64,000 bases of DNA from Treponema sp. (GTDB lineage Bacteria > Spirochaetota > Spirochaetia > Treponematales > Treponemataceae). The stretch's first letter is position 1, and each line of letters starts with the position of its first letter. Of this stretch, positions 43,032 through 51,441 are shown in pieces. The stretch lies in NCBI GenBank assembly GCA_017525605.1, contig JAFXSM010000028.1:1-64000 (forward strand). The letters run 5' to 3'. The notes beneath the pieces were generated by a model. That model had not been told where the DNA came from, searched no databases, and was given only the letters and a program-made list of their open reading frames with translations. The position numbers and the translations under genes are program-made.

Positions 43032-45908
43032 TTACAGGCTGGAAGAGAATGTGAAGCCGAACTGATATTTTTTCTTGCCGACAGCAGGATTCGGCCTGTA
43101 GACGAAAGTGCATCCGAGCGAAAACTGCAATGCCGAAACGAAATAGCTCGTGTTCGGAGACATCGTAATCGAGGCGGAAAGAGAAAGCGCGTCGGAATAA
43201 TCGTCCTTGCGTACGTTAGTCGCAATTTCTTTCACACGCTGAATGTCGAAAAATTCGTCGTTTACATAGCTGATTTTTCCGGAATACGCAGCCTTGAGCG
43301 AAATTCTGTTCGCGTAGACCGAGAACGCCGGAATGCCCTTCTGGATTTCGTAAGAGAAAAGCGTGACGACGGCAGAACCATGCAGGAAGCAGGCCTCCTC
43401 AGGGAAAAGCGTCGCGGAAAGTGAAAGCGGGAAAAGGCCAGGAAAATTCGATGTGAGACTTCCGCCGACGTTCAGATATTTTTTTTCAACTTTGTTTTCT
43501 ATTATATTGTAGCCGATATCCTTGTAATCGAAGACGAGGAAAGGCTTTACGGAATAGCCGATTATCTGATTAGCTCTAGGTCGCGACTTTCTTTTCCGAG
43601 AAAGCAGAACGTACGCACCCGATTTTGAGTGAGTTCCGCTCTGAATATATTTTTCGTCCGAAACTTCTTCGCCGTAGAAAAAATTCGAATATGCGCCGGC
43701 TGAGATTGCGCCGAACAAAAACCTGTACAAGACAGCCCCAACGGAAACCGAATCGACAGTCTGGAGAAATCCGCCATTGTCGAAATTCGCGCTACCGGAA
43801 GCTGAATATGAAACTGCGTCGTTTCCGCCACGGACACTCAAGCTGCATCCGTAAGTTTTTGAGAACGGACTGAATCCGGCCGAAAAAATCGTTATCTTGT
43901 CGGTCCACGGAGTCGATGATGCGAAAGTCACTCCGAGAAACTGCGAGGAAGCCGAATCAAAATCAGTGTCGTATGCGCTCGACAGCGAGAACGGAAGAAC
44001 CGCGCCGTGAAAAAAATACTTGAGCGGATTGTATGACGAAAAAGAGAATCCGCTTTTTTCGGCCGAGATTTCACTGTTTTCGGCAACCTCATTTTTTTCG
44101 TCCGCGATTTCATATTTCTCATCATTCTCAGCATTTGCAAACGAAATGCATTTTGATTCGATTTGAATTTTTTCGCCAAAGACAAGCGATTCGGAAACAA
44201 AAAACGGACGCTCGTCATATTTTTCGCCCACGAAGAAAAATTCGTCCCCGTTTTCGCTCATCGAAAAATTGATTATTCCGAACGGAAGCGGATTTTCTTG
44301 CGGAAGAAACGACATATTAAAGGAAGATTTGTCGATTCTCGCAATCGCACATTTTGAAAGAGTTCCGATTTTTTCTCCGAGAGTTGCAAACGAAAGCGCA
44401 AGCTCGCAAGAATCGTCGCCATCGCGCACGACGTGAAGGTTGTGCAGAATCGTCTTTCCGAAATCGTATTCGTCGATTTTTTCGCTTTCGAAATCAGCAA
44501 TGCGAATTTTCCACGAAAGAGCTTTCTTGACGATGAACGCAATGCGATTTTCGCCAAGAGAAGTCAGCGAATACGGAATCTCGTCGTCAGAAAGTTCGAT
44601 TTCGCCGGATTTTTCAAGCACACGGAATTTTTCGTCGAACGAGAGCCTGACGATTTTCTTTTTTGGGGAAGAAAAATCAAACGCCGTAACGAAAAATCCG
44701 CCGCCTTTTTTGCAAACCGAAGCGTTTTTCATGCCGGAAGTGCTGATTTTTCTGTATTTGCGATTTTCGATGTCGTATATTCCGATTTCAACTTTTTCGT
44801 TGTCCTTTACGCAGATTCGACTAACGGCGATGTATTTTCCGTCAGGCGAAAAAGCAAGATTCTTCACGTCCGTGACAGAAAAAAGCCGCTTTGTTTTTTT
44901 CGTCTCGGTCGAGTAAAGAAAAACGCCGTTGGAAGGAGAATCGAAGAAAGCCGCAATCGAATATGATTTTTCTTTATCCGAGCCAGCACTTTTTATAGTG
45001 CGCACATCGAATGCGGAAACGACTGATTTTTTCTTCGAGAGAATTTCAGATTCGAATTCGGAAGATTCAGCTGGATTTTCAAAATCGGAAACATCGATCG
45101 AGTCGCGGAAATTCTTCCACGCATCGCTCATCTTTATTCCGTAAGTTTTCTTGAAAATTCCAGCGCAGAAACTGAGTGTCGTGGATTTTCCTGCCTTCTT
45201 CCAGAATTCTCCGTATTTTTCAGCCCCGTACGTCTGCCGGATATATTTCGCAAACGCGCCGCCGAAATAATACGCGACGGAGCCCGAAGGATACACGTCG
45301 CGCGCACCTGTCACGTCCCTCCACGAAGGAAATTTCCCGTCGATTTTCGCCTGAGCTACGACCTGCGTGAAAAACGGCGAATTGAGCCGCCCGCCCTCCC
45401 CAAGACTTTCGAAAGAAACCGACGCGCCCTCGTACCAGAACGAAGTGAGAGAGATTCCGGGCAGCGTGAGAAAATCAGCCATCACGGAAAGTCCGCGCCA
45501 GAAAGGGCTTTTCATGTTCAGGGTGACGGCATGAGTCAGCTCGTGATAGAAAATGCTCTCGATTCCTTCTGAAGAGTCGAGGTTTTCGTCAAGCGGAGTG
45601 TCGAAAAGACAAATCATGTTGTAAGGCGCAGGCGAGAAAAACGCGTTCAGGTTCTCGACCGCCGTCGTAATCGAAACGGGAAAACGCTGATACGGCTCCG
45701 TTCCGAGTTCCGAAGAAATCTCCGAATAATACGAATCGGCAACCGCAGCGATTTTTCTTGCATCGACCTCACATTTTTCGGGGAAGATGATGTCGAACCA
45801 TTCGGTTTTTATGACCTTGAGATTCTTCTCCCACGACATAAAACCGCCATACGAAAAAGCAAGCGAAATTGACAGAAAAAAAGTGAGCGACAGGAAAAAT
45901 TTTTTCAT
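43032..45908 (-). CDS. Predicted envelope protein: zinc metallopeptidase, beta-propeller and C-terminal barrel
   Basis: 958 aa with signal peptide (KKFFLSLTFFLSISLAFS). Residues about 35-290 carry a peptidase-MA-type gluzincin site: HELTH in IFYHELTHAVTL and downstream Glu in WYEGASVSFES. The middle (about 300-560) shows TolB-like blades (LAFSPDGKYIAVSRI, ENRIAFIV). From about 620 to the end, alternating strands with many Gly/Ser/Tyr end in QFGFTFSSSL, as in an outer-membrane beta-barrel with a C-terminal aromatic signal (inference). It could be a surface protease or an assembly factor. AGGA lies 5 nt before the ATG; hexokinase is upstream by 19 nt. Confidence 0.7.
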   Translation of the reverse strand: MKKFFLSLTFFLSISLAFSYGGFMSWEKNLKVIKTEWFDIIFPEKCEVDARKIAAVADSYYSEISSELGTEPYQRFPVSITTAVENLNAFFSPAPYNMICLFDTPLDENLDSSEGIESIFYHELTHAVTLNMKSPFWRGLSVMADFLTLPGISLTSFWYEGASVSFESLGEGGRLNSPFFTQVVAQAKIDGKFPSWRDVTGARDVYPSGSVAYYFGGAFAKYIRQTYGAEKYGEFWKKAGKSTTLSFCAGIFKKTYGIKMSDAWKNFRDSIDVSDFENPAESSEFESEILSKKKSVVSAFDVRTIKSAGSDKEKSYSIAAFFDSPSNGVFLYSTETKKTKRLFSVTDVKNLAFSPDGKYIAVSRICVKDNEKVEIGIYDIENRKYRKISTSGMKNASVCKKGGGFFVTAFDFSSPKKKIVRLSFDEKFRVLEKSGEIELSDDEIPYSLTSLGENRIAFIVKKALSWKIRIADFESEKIDEYDFGKTILHNLHVVRDGDDSCELALSFATLGEKIGTLSKCAIARIDKSSFNMSFLPQENPLPFGIINFSMSENGDEFFFVGEKYDERPFFVSESLVFGEKIQIESKCISFANAENDEKYEIADEKNEVAENSEISAEKSGFSFSSYNPLKYFFHGAVLPFSLSSAYDTDFDSASSQFLGVTFASSTPWTDKITIFSAGFSPFSKTYGCSLSVRGGNDAVSYSASGSANFDNGGFLQTVDSVSVGAVLYRFLFGAISAGAYSNFFYGEEVSDEKYIQSGTHSKSGAYVLLSRKRKSRPRANQIIGYSVKPFLVFDYKDIGYNIIENKVEKKYLNVGGSLTSNFPGLFPLSLSATLFPEEACFLHGSAVVTLFSYEIQKGIPAFSVYANRISLKAAYSGKISYVNDEFFDIQRVKEIATNVRKDDYSDALSLSASITMSPNTSYFVSALQFSLGCTFVYRPNPAVGKKKYQFGFTFSSSL

Positions 45909-45936
45909 CGTCCTAAATCAAAACGTCCTAAATCAA
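45909..45936 (-). repeat. Short tandem duplication carrying stop and ribosome site
   Basis: The 13-mer TTGATTTAGGACG occurs twice, 15 bp apart. The first copy holds the hexokinase stop codon (TAG); the second supplies the AGGA site for the next gene. Confidence 0.7.
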
Positions 45937-47217
45937 TCCTGCAACAGCAGTTCCGATTGTAATGTCGTTCTCGGCAACGACGATTTCGAAATAGATTCCG
46001 TTGCGTCTTGTAAGATATTCTTCCAAGAAACCTTCGACGCGCTCCTTGAGCTTGTGTGTCTTGAAGAACGTCGTTCCGTTGCAGAGAATCGAAATCGGGT
46101 GCACAGGGGATTTTCCGCCGCCACTCTGGATTGCATTTGCGGCAAGGATTGAGACCGCAAGACGTGCATCGCGCTCGACAACAGCGTCGAAAAGCTCGTA
46201 CATCGTCGTCCTGTCATCTTCCGTAGCGCACAAATCCGCGACTTTTCCGCTCTTGAACGGACTGCAAAGGAATGCGTTTGCCTCGATAAGCTCCAATGTG
46301 CCGAGAGAATTTATTTTCGAGGCACATTCGGAAGAGAAAAGACCTTCTTTTGCCGCCTGCAGAATCACCTCGTAGCAGACTTTTCCGAGATACGCGCCGG
46401 AGCAGCCTTTTTCAAGGAGATACTGACCTGGGATGTTCGTTTTTTCGTCAACTGACTTGTCGAAATCGGAAAGCGGAATCTTGTCGCATTTTCCTGACTC
46501 GCAGACGATAATCTGGTTCTCAACCGCGACATCAGTTCCGCAAAGGGAATCTGATTTTGGCTGAATGTATGCAGCGTTCATGCCTGTTCCGAGAATGAAG
46601 CCGATGTATGACGAATATTCGATTCCGTCAGTCGCAAAAGCCTTTCCCGCGAGCAATGCGGAAACGGTGTCGTTCACGAGCGTTATGCGCTTCATCTTGT
46701 TCCAGCCGCGGCTTTCGAGGACTTCCGAAAGCGTTTTTCCGACAGGGCAGCCGATTACTTCAGGTGCCTTCACTTCCTTGCTGAAACCGTTCGGGATTCC
46801 GTCGCCGTCTTTCGTTATCTGCATCGAATAAGAGAAGCAGAATCCGATTTTGTCAGATTTGTTTTTCAGGTAATCGATGTTGTCAGCAATCTGATTGAAA
46901 AATTCGACTTTTGAAAGCTCGCGCTCAACGCCAGGCATACGGGTCTTCCTGAAATCCGAGATGCTCGCCTCTCCTTCCGAGCCGAAAGTCACGAGGCACG
47001 AGCGGAAATTCGTTCCGCCAGCATCGATTACGATAACGCTTTCGTTCTTCGGCTGAGCTGCCGGCGGAAGCATCCAAGTGCTGATCATGTCCTGACCAGC
47101 CTTGCGTTTGCAAAGTCCATTCCTCATATCGTCGAGAATCGCATCAGTTGCAGCGGTGATGTCCAGATTCAACGGAAAATTGTGCTTCAAGAGGAATGAT
47201 GTTGTCCTTGTTCTCAT
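45928..47217 (-). CDS. Hexokinase (spirochaete type)
   Basis: 429 aa; phosphorylates glucose or related hexoses with ATP. Start at 47217 (MRTRTTSF) with AAAGGAG upstream; the longer frame to 47286 overlaps that site. Seen: phosphate-1 motif VIDAGGTNFRSCLVTF, catalytic region with LVNDTVSALLAGKA (Asp base), GFILGTGMNAAYI, and adenosine-site LCNGTTFFKT. The sequence matches the two-domain hexokinase family, like the one annotated in T. pallidum, not the smaller ROK kinases. Confidence 0.9.
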   Translation of the reverse strand: MRTRTTSFLLKHNFPLNLDITAATDAILDDMRNGLCKRKAGQDMISTWMLPPAAQPKNESVIVIDAGGTNFRSCLVTFGSEGEASISDFRKTRMPGVERELSKVEFFNQIADNIDYLKNKSDKIGFCFSYSMQITKDGDGIPNGFSKEVKAPEVIGCPVGKTLSEVLESRGWNKMKRITLVNDTVSALLAGKAFATDGIEYSSYIGFILGTGMNAAYIQPKSDSLCGTDVAVENQIIVCESGKCDKIPLSDFDKSVDEKTNIPGQYLLEKGCSGAYLGKVCYEVILQAAKEGLFSSECASKINSLGTLELIEANAFLCSPFKSGKVADLCATEDDRTTMYELFDAVVERDARLAVSILAANAIQSGGGKSPVHPISILCNGTTFFKTHKLKERVEGFLEEYLTRRNGIYFEIVVAENDITIGTAVAGLI

Positions 47218-47328
47218 AAAAAATAACTCCTTTTTTGATTCGTACATTCTACCATGCAAACAAAAGCGCAAAAAGAAAAACTGCAAAATCTCTTCGATTT
47301 TTTACAAAAAACTTTTTCCAAAAAAACG

Positions 47329-47340
47329 TATAATCGAGCA
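47329..47340 (+). promoter_or_regulatory. -10 box of the helicase gene, next to its start
   Basis: TATAAT (47329-47334) ends 6 nt before ATG 47341; no ribosome site is present. No good -35 is seen at the normal distance (TTTACA at 47301-47306 would need a 22-bp spacer). Confidence 0.55.
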
Positions 47341-49470
47341 ATGACAGATTTATCAGATTTGAAGAACGAACTGAACCCGGAGCAGTACGAGGCCGTGATG
47401 ACGACGGAAGGCGCGATTTTGATAATTGCAGGCGCAGGAAGCGGAAAAACGCGAGTCATCACATACAGAATTGCGAACATGCTCAACAAAGGGATTCCCC
47501 AAAGCGCGATACTTGCGCTGACATTCACGAACAAAGCCGCAAAAGAAATGGAAGACAGAATCAAGGAGATGACGCAGAAGAAACTGCAGAATCTCACAGT
47601 CTCGACATTCCACGCATTCGGGGTGCGCGTCCTTCGGCAGGACATCGACAAGCTCGGCTGGAGGGAAAACTTCTCGATTTACGACGAGACGGACAGGAAT
47701 TCGCTCATAAAGGAAACAGGGCGCGAGCTGAAATACACGGACGAAGCACTCGACATCTACAAAATCGGAGGTCTGATTTCCGACATCAAAACGGGAAGAA
47801 AGACGTGGAACGCTGAGAATTCAATGTACAAGGAACTCTACGAAGGCTATCAGGAAGGACTCCAGCTTTTCAACGCGGTGGATTTCGACGACTTGATTAC
47901 GCTTCCGATCCGACTTTTCAGGGAGCACCCGGACATTCTGCAGAAGTACAAGGATCGCTACAAATACATAATGGTCGATGAATTCCAGGACACGAGCCAC
48001 CAGCAGTACGAGTTCATGAAGCTGCTTTCCGACAAGAACGTTGCTGTTGTCGGCGATGACGACCAGTCGATTTACTCGTGGCGAGGCGCGGACTACCAGA
48101 ACATCGTGAATTTCGAGAGGGATTTTCCGAACGTGAAGGAAATCAAGCTTGAGCAGAACTACCGCTCGACGGGAACGATTCTTGAGGCGGCGAACGGCGT
48201 AATCCAGCACAATACAAACAGAAAGGAAAAGAAACTCTGGAGCGGCAACGGAGAAGGAAAGCCGATTGAAGTTTATTACCCTGAGAACGAGGCGACGGAA
48301 GCCGATTTCATAATCGAATGCATCCACTCGATTGCTCTCACCGAAAAAAGAAAATATTCGGACTTCTGCGTTCTGATGAGATCGAATTCACAGAGCAGGC
48401 CGATTGAGGAAGCGTTCCTTTCCGAGAACATCCCGTACACGATGAGCGGCGGAACGAGCTTTTTCCAAAGGAAAGAAATCAAGGACATAATCAGCTACCT
48501 CCGAGTGATATCGAACCACGACGACGACGTGAACCTCCTCCGCATAATCAACACGCCGAGGCGCGGAATCGGAAGGGTCACGCTCGAAAAGCTCAACGAA
48601 ATCGCGAGGGAGAATTCATGCTCGCTTTGGGAGGCAATCAAGTCGAATTTCATCGTTGACGAGGAGAATGCGGAAGTTGATTTGTTCGGAGAAACTCTCA
48701 CCGAAATCGACAACGACAATTTCAGCGACGACGCGCTCGACGGAATGAAAGAATTCATAAGCCTTATCGAAGGCGGAAAAAACATGCTCGGCGGCCACGG
48801 GCTTTCGAAAAAAGTACACGCGTTCGTTGAGGAAATCCGCTATTACGACTACCTTCTCGGCGAGTCGCCTAAAAATCCGAAAGCGGCGCAGTACAAGATG
48901 ATGAACATCGAGAGCCTGATAAAATCGATGGACGTTTGGGAGAACAACCCCGACACCATAGACCCGACTTTGTACAACTACCTGAACAGAATCACGCTTC
49001 TTAGCCGCGACGATTACGAGGAGGAAGATTCTGGGAAAGTGAATCTGATGACGATTCATGCGTCGAAAGGGCTCGAATTCCCTGTCGTTTTCATTGCGGG
49101 AACGGAGGACGACATCATCCCGCACGCACGCGCAGTCGAGGAAGGCGGGGACGCGTCAGTCGAGGAAGAGCGAAGACTTTTCTACGTCGCGATAACGAGG
49201 GCGCGCGACAAGCTTTTCATCTCGGCGTGCCAAAGGAGACGGCGGCATTCGTTCATGCAGAAACAGGACGACGAGAACCAGGTGCAGATTCAGGATTCGG
49301 GCAACGAATGCAAGCCGAGCAGATTTCTGGACGAGATTCCGAAATCGCTCGTCAAATACCACGAGCCTGCAAAACCGGTGGAAGCTGAGGAGGCGAACAA
49401 AATTCTTGCCGATATGATAAAGAAGTTCAGGAAGCCGATTGTTCCTGGCTTCATCCGCGAAAACCGCTAA
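47341..49470 (+). CDS. UvrD/Rep/PcrA-family DNA helicase
   Basis: 709 aa superfamily 1A 3'-5' helicase for replication restart or repair. Start at 47341 (MTDLSDLKNELNPEQ); an in-frame ATG at 47254 lies upstream of the -10 box. Motifs in order: Q motif LNPEQYEAV, Walker A AGAGSGKTRVITYR, FTNKAAKEME, STFHAFGVRVLR, VDEFQDTS, GDDDQSIYSWRGA, QNYRSTGTIL, TIHASKGLEFPVVF and EERRLFYVAITRAR. Features are close to Rep/PcrA. The gene runs opposite to hexokinase, whose start is 124 bp away. Confidence 0.93.
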   Translation: MTDLSDLKNELNPEQYEAVMTTEGAILIIAGAGSGKTRVITYRIANMLNKGIPQSAILALTFTNKAAKEMEDRIKEMTQKKLQNLTVSTFHAFGVRVLRQDIDKLGWRENFSIYDETDRNSLIKETGRELKYTDEALDIYKIGGLISDIKTGRKTWNAENSMYKELYEGYQEGLQLFNAVDFDDLITLPIRLFREHPDILQKYKDRYKYIMVDEFQDTSHQQYEFMKLLSDKNVAVVGDDDQSIYSWRGADYQNIVNFERDFPNVKEIKLEQNYRSTGTILEAANGVIQHNTNRKEKKLWSGNGEGKPIEVYYPENEATEADFIIECIHSIALTEKRKYSDFCVLMRSNSQSRPIEEAFLSENIPYTMSGGTSFFQRKEIKDIISYLRVISNHDDDVNLLRIINTPRRGIGRVTLEKLNEIARENSCSLWEAIKSNFIVDEENAEVDLFGETLTEIDNDNFSDDALDGMKEFISLIEGGKNMLGGHGLSKKVHAFVEEIRYYDYLLGESPKNPKAAQYKMMNIESLIKSMDVWENNPDTIDPTLYNYLNRITLLSRDDYEEEDSGKVNLMTIHASKGLEFPVVFIAGTEDDIIPHARAVEEGGDASVEEERRLFYVAITRARDKLFISACQRRRRHSFMQKQDDENQVQIQDSGNECKPSRFLDEIPKSLVKYHEPAKPVEAEEANKILADMIKKFRKPIVPGFIRENR

Positions 49471-49494
49471 CTCGGAAAACAGAATCAACAAAAG

Positions 49495-49534
49495 ATGCTG
49501 AAAGTATTTTCCAGCAGAAAATACAGTTCAGCAT
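49495..49534. repeat. Interspersed-type palindrome ATGCTGAA...TTCAGCAT
   Basis: Outer arms ATGCTGAA (49495-49502) and TTCAGCAT (49527-49534), inner arms GTATTTT / AAAATAC. The pattern GATGCTGAA...TTCAGCATGAC resembles short palindromes scattered in many bacterial genomes. No T-run follows. It lies in the helicase-GH18 gap. Confidence 0.6.
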
Positions 49535-49558
49535 GACAAATAAAAAAGGAGAGAAAAA

Positions 49559-50659
49559 TTGAAAAAAGCAAAAGTTCTTTTGACTTCGATATCGGTGTTC
49601 TTCATGCTCACCTCGTTCTCATGCCAGTCGTCAATGCCAATCGAAAATTCTGATGAAACGGAATCAAGCGAGCAGATTGAAACTGACGTGAAACAAGACG
49701 TAAAAAAGGAGACGATATCATTTGAGGAGGAAGAAGAACTTCTGAAAGAATCCGAGGGCATAAAAAGAATCGACTTCGGCGAGATATGGGGCTACGTCAT
49801 GATAGGAAGGGAAGCCGAATTCTCGCTTAAATATCCGATAACCGACGTGGGCTACTTCTGCGACGCGGTGAACGTTTTCAGCGAAATGCCGAGCGTACCG
49901 CCACGGTCGAAATTCTTCAAGAAATACAAAGGACGAGTCCACCTTGTCACGAGCGTTGACTCGAAAAGCCAGACACACCTTCTCCTGCAGCCCGACCTTC
50001 CGCTCAGGGACAGAATCATCGATCAGATGGTGAATGCGGCAAAGACTTATGACGGACTGCAAATCGACTGGGAATCCGTTCCGAAAGAGGACGACGAGAA
50101 CTTCTGGGAATTCTTACGGCTGATAAAAGAAAAACTCGGAGGAAAACCGCTCACGATGGCGATTCCGGCTCGGACGAGGACGCTTGAGCGAGACGCATAC
50201 AATTACGCAAAGCTTTCCGAAATCGCCGACAGGATAATCATCATGGCTTACGACGAGCACTGGTCGACGAGCAAGCCGGGCGCAATCGCATCGACCGACT
50301 GGTGCAAGAGAATCGCCGAATACACGAAGACGCAGATTCCAGAGGAAAAGCTCATAATGGGTCTGTCGTTCTACGGAAGGACGTGGATGACGGCACCGGT
50401 GCGCGCGCAGGCATGGTACAACAGCGGAATAGAGCGCATAAAGAGAGAACAGGGCGTGGCAGAAATCAGCAGGGACAGCTACGGGACCCCGCATTTCACG
50501 TTCAAGGAAGAAGTCACGATCACTGCATGGTACGACGACATCGACTCTCTGAAAATCCGCGCGAAAATGTACAGCGACCTCGGCATAAAGAAAATCGCGT
50601 TCTGGCGCGTCGGACAAGAGAACAGCGAATTCTGGAAGTATTTGGGGATAGGAAGGTAG
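49559..50659 (+). CDS. GH18-family lipoprotein
   Basis: 366 aa. Starts with TTG, fixed by AAAAGGAGA 8 nt upstream. Lipobox LTSFSC near residue 22, then an acidic linker (about 30-65). The catalytic domain is a glycoside hydrolase 18 barrel: DGLQIDWESVP holds the catalytic Glu (the second Asp of the usual DxxDxDxE is Gln), then LTMAIPARTR, IIIMAYDEHW, LIMGLSFYGRTW and KKIAFWRVGQEN. It resembles YaaH/SleL-type enzymes that act on peptidoglycan or other GlcNAc polymers. Probably anchored in a membrane facing the periplasm. Confidence 0.85.
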   Translation: MKKAKVLLTSISVFFMLTSFSCQSSMPIENSDETESSEQIETDVKQDVKKETISFEEEEELLKESEGIKRIDFGEIWGYVMIGREAEFSLKYPITDVGYFCDAVNVFSEMPSVPPRSKFFKKYKGRVHLVTSVDSKSQTHLLLQPDLPLRDRIIDQMVNAAKTYDGLQIDWESVPKEDDENFWEFLRLIKEKLGGKPLTMAIPARTRTLERDAYNYAKLSEIADRIIIMAYDEHWSTSKPGAIASTDWCKRIAEYTKTQIPEEKLIMGLSFYGRTWMTAPVRAQAWYNSGIERIKREQGVAEISRDSYGTPHFTFKEEVTITAWYDDIDSLKIRAKMYSDLGIKKIAFWRVGQENSEFWKYLGIGR

Positions 50660-50660
50660 G

Positions 50661-51061
50661 AAGACGCGGACGATCCTCAAAAGAACGAGCTCATCAAGGT
50701 GCTAACAGAAAAGGAGGCAGGGCTTATGCAGGCAAAACAATCGCTATCGAGCATCAGTGAAAACCAAGACTTGTGGATTAAGCAATACCGCCAGGAAATG
50801 TATGAGAGAGACCGTCTCTCCAGCATTGAAGCCGTAATGCGAGAAGGATTGCAACAGGGAATTCAACAAGGAATCCAACAGGGAATTCAGCAAGGAATCC
50901 AGCAGGGAATCCAGCAGGGGATCCAGCAAGGGATTCAGCAGGGAGTAACACAAGCATTGGCGGAAACTGCAAAAAACGCACTGAGTCTCGGTCTGACCGC
51001 CGAACAGGTGTCAAGGATTACGGGGCTGTCAGTATCCGACATAAAAATCTATTTGCAGTAG
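50661..51061 (+). pseudogene. 3' remnant of an Rpn-type PD-(D/E)XK nuclease/transposase gene
   Basis: The frame from about 50661 reads DDPQKNELIKVLTEKEAGLM, then EMYERDRLSSIEAVMREG, eight QGIQ-type repeats, then TAKNALSLGLTAEQVSRITG. This is the usual C-terminal end of the Rpn family (recombination-promoting nucleases, formerly called PD-(D/E)XK transposases). The nuclease domain is gone; the fragment joins directly to the end of the GH18 gene. An ATG at 50726 could still start a short peptide, but no ribosome site for a whole protein is preserved. Confidence 0.75.
50846..50941 (+). repeat. Eight 12-bp tandem repeats coding for GIQQ
   Basis: Units of the form GGAATTCAGCAG with small changes at third codon positions (ATT/ATC, CAA/CAG, GGA/GGG). 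In-frame repeats of this type are a hallmark of the Rpn-family tail and can gain or lose units by slippage. Confidence 0.9.
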
Positions 51062-51093
51062 TTCGTTTTTGACCATTGCATTTCAAGAAATTC

Positions 51094-51144
51094 AGTTCGG
51101 AAACAGATGAACTTAAACAAAGTTCTGTTCCCGAACTTTTTTTT
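51094..51144 (+). terminator. Terminator after the Rpn remnant
   Basis: Arms AGTTCGGAAACAGA and TCTGTTCCCGAACT (14 bp with one mismatch), then eight Ts. It survived from the original gene. Confidence 0.85.
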
Positions 51145-51212
51145 GCAGAAAGTTCCTCTCACACTTCCGCTTGAGGCTCTCTATTTTTACAGATTCGTTC
51201 ATGGGGGAAATG

Positions 51213-51413
51213 CATAGGCTCGTTAGCCTCGAACGAATCTACAGAATCGGGCAGAAAAGCAACGTCTTCATCTACCGGCTTATCACAAAAAACACGATTG
51301 AAGAAAAAGTCCTCGCCCTCCAGCAAAAGAAAAGCGAAATCGCAAAGAACATCTTCGACGGACTTTCGGCGGAAAAGCTCTCCGCGAAGGATTTGATGAC
51401 TTTGTTGGGGTGA
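51213..51413 (+). pseudogene. 3' remnant of a SNF2-family helicase gene
   Basis: About 65 residues, starting LERIYRIGQKSNVFIYRLIT and ending LSAKDLMTLLG, match the last helicase motif and tail of SNF2/RapA-like proteins (normally DRAYRIGQ....V.VYRLI..GTIEEKI). The rest, over 900 residues, is absent. The sequence before position 51213 is unrelated. Confidence 0.75.
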
Positions 51414-51441
51414 GTTCAGTTTTCATTTCAAACATCCCCCT

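Noticed and set aside
50846-50941. Regular 12-bp repeats as a possible CRISPR or iteron array
   Set aside because: No spacers; the units are in frame and code for the Gly-Ile-Gln-Gln tail of Rpn-family proteins.
50726-51061. Short protein starting at the ATG at 50726
   Set aside because: The upstream frame continues with Rpn-family sequence (NELIKVLTEKEAGLM) and there is no separate ribosome site, so this is a remnant, not a new small gene.
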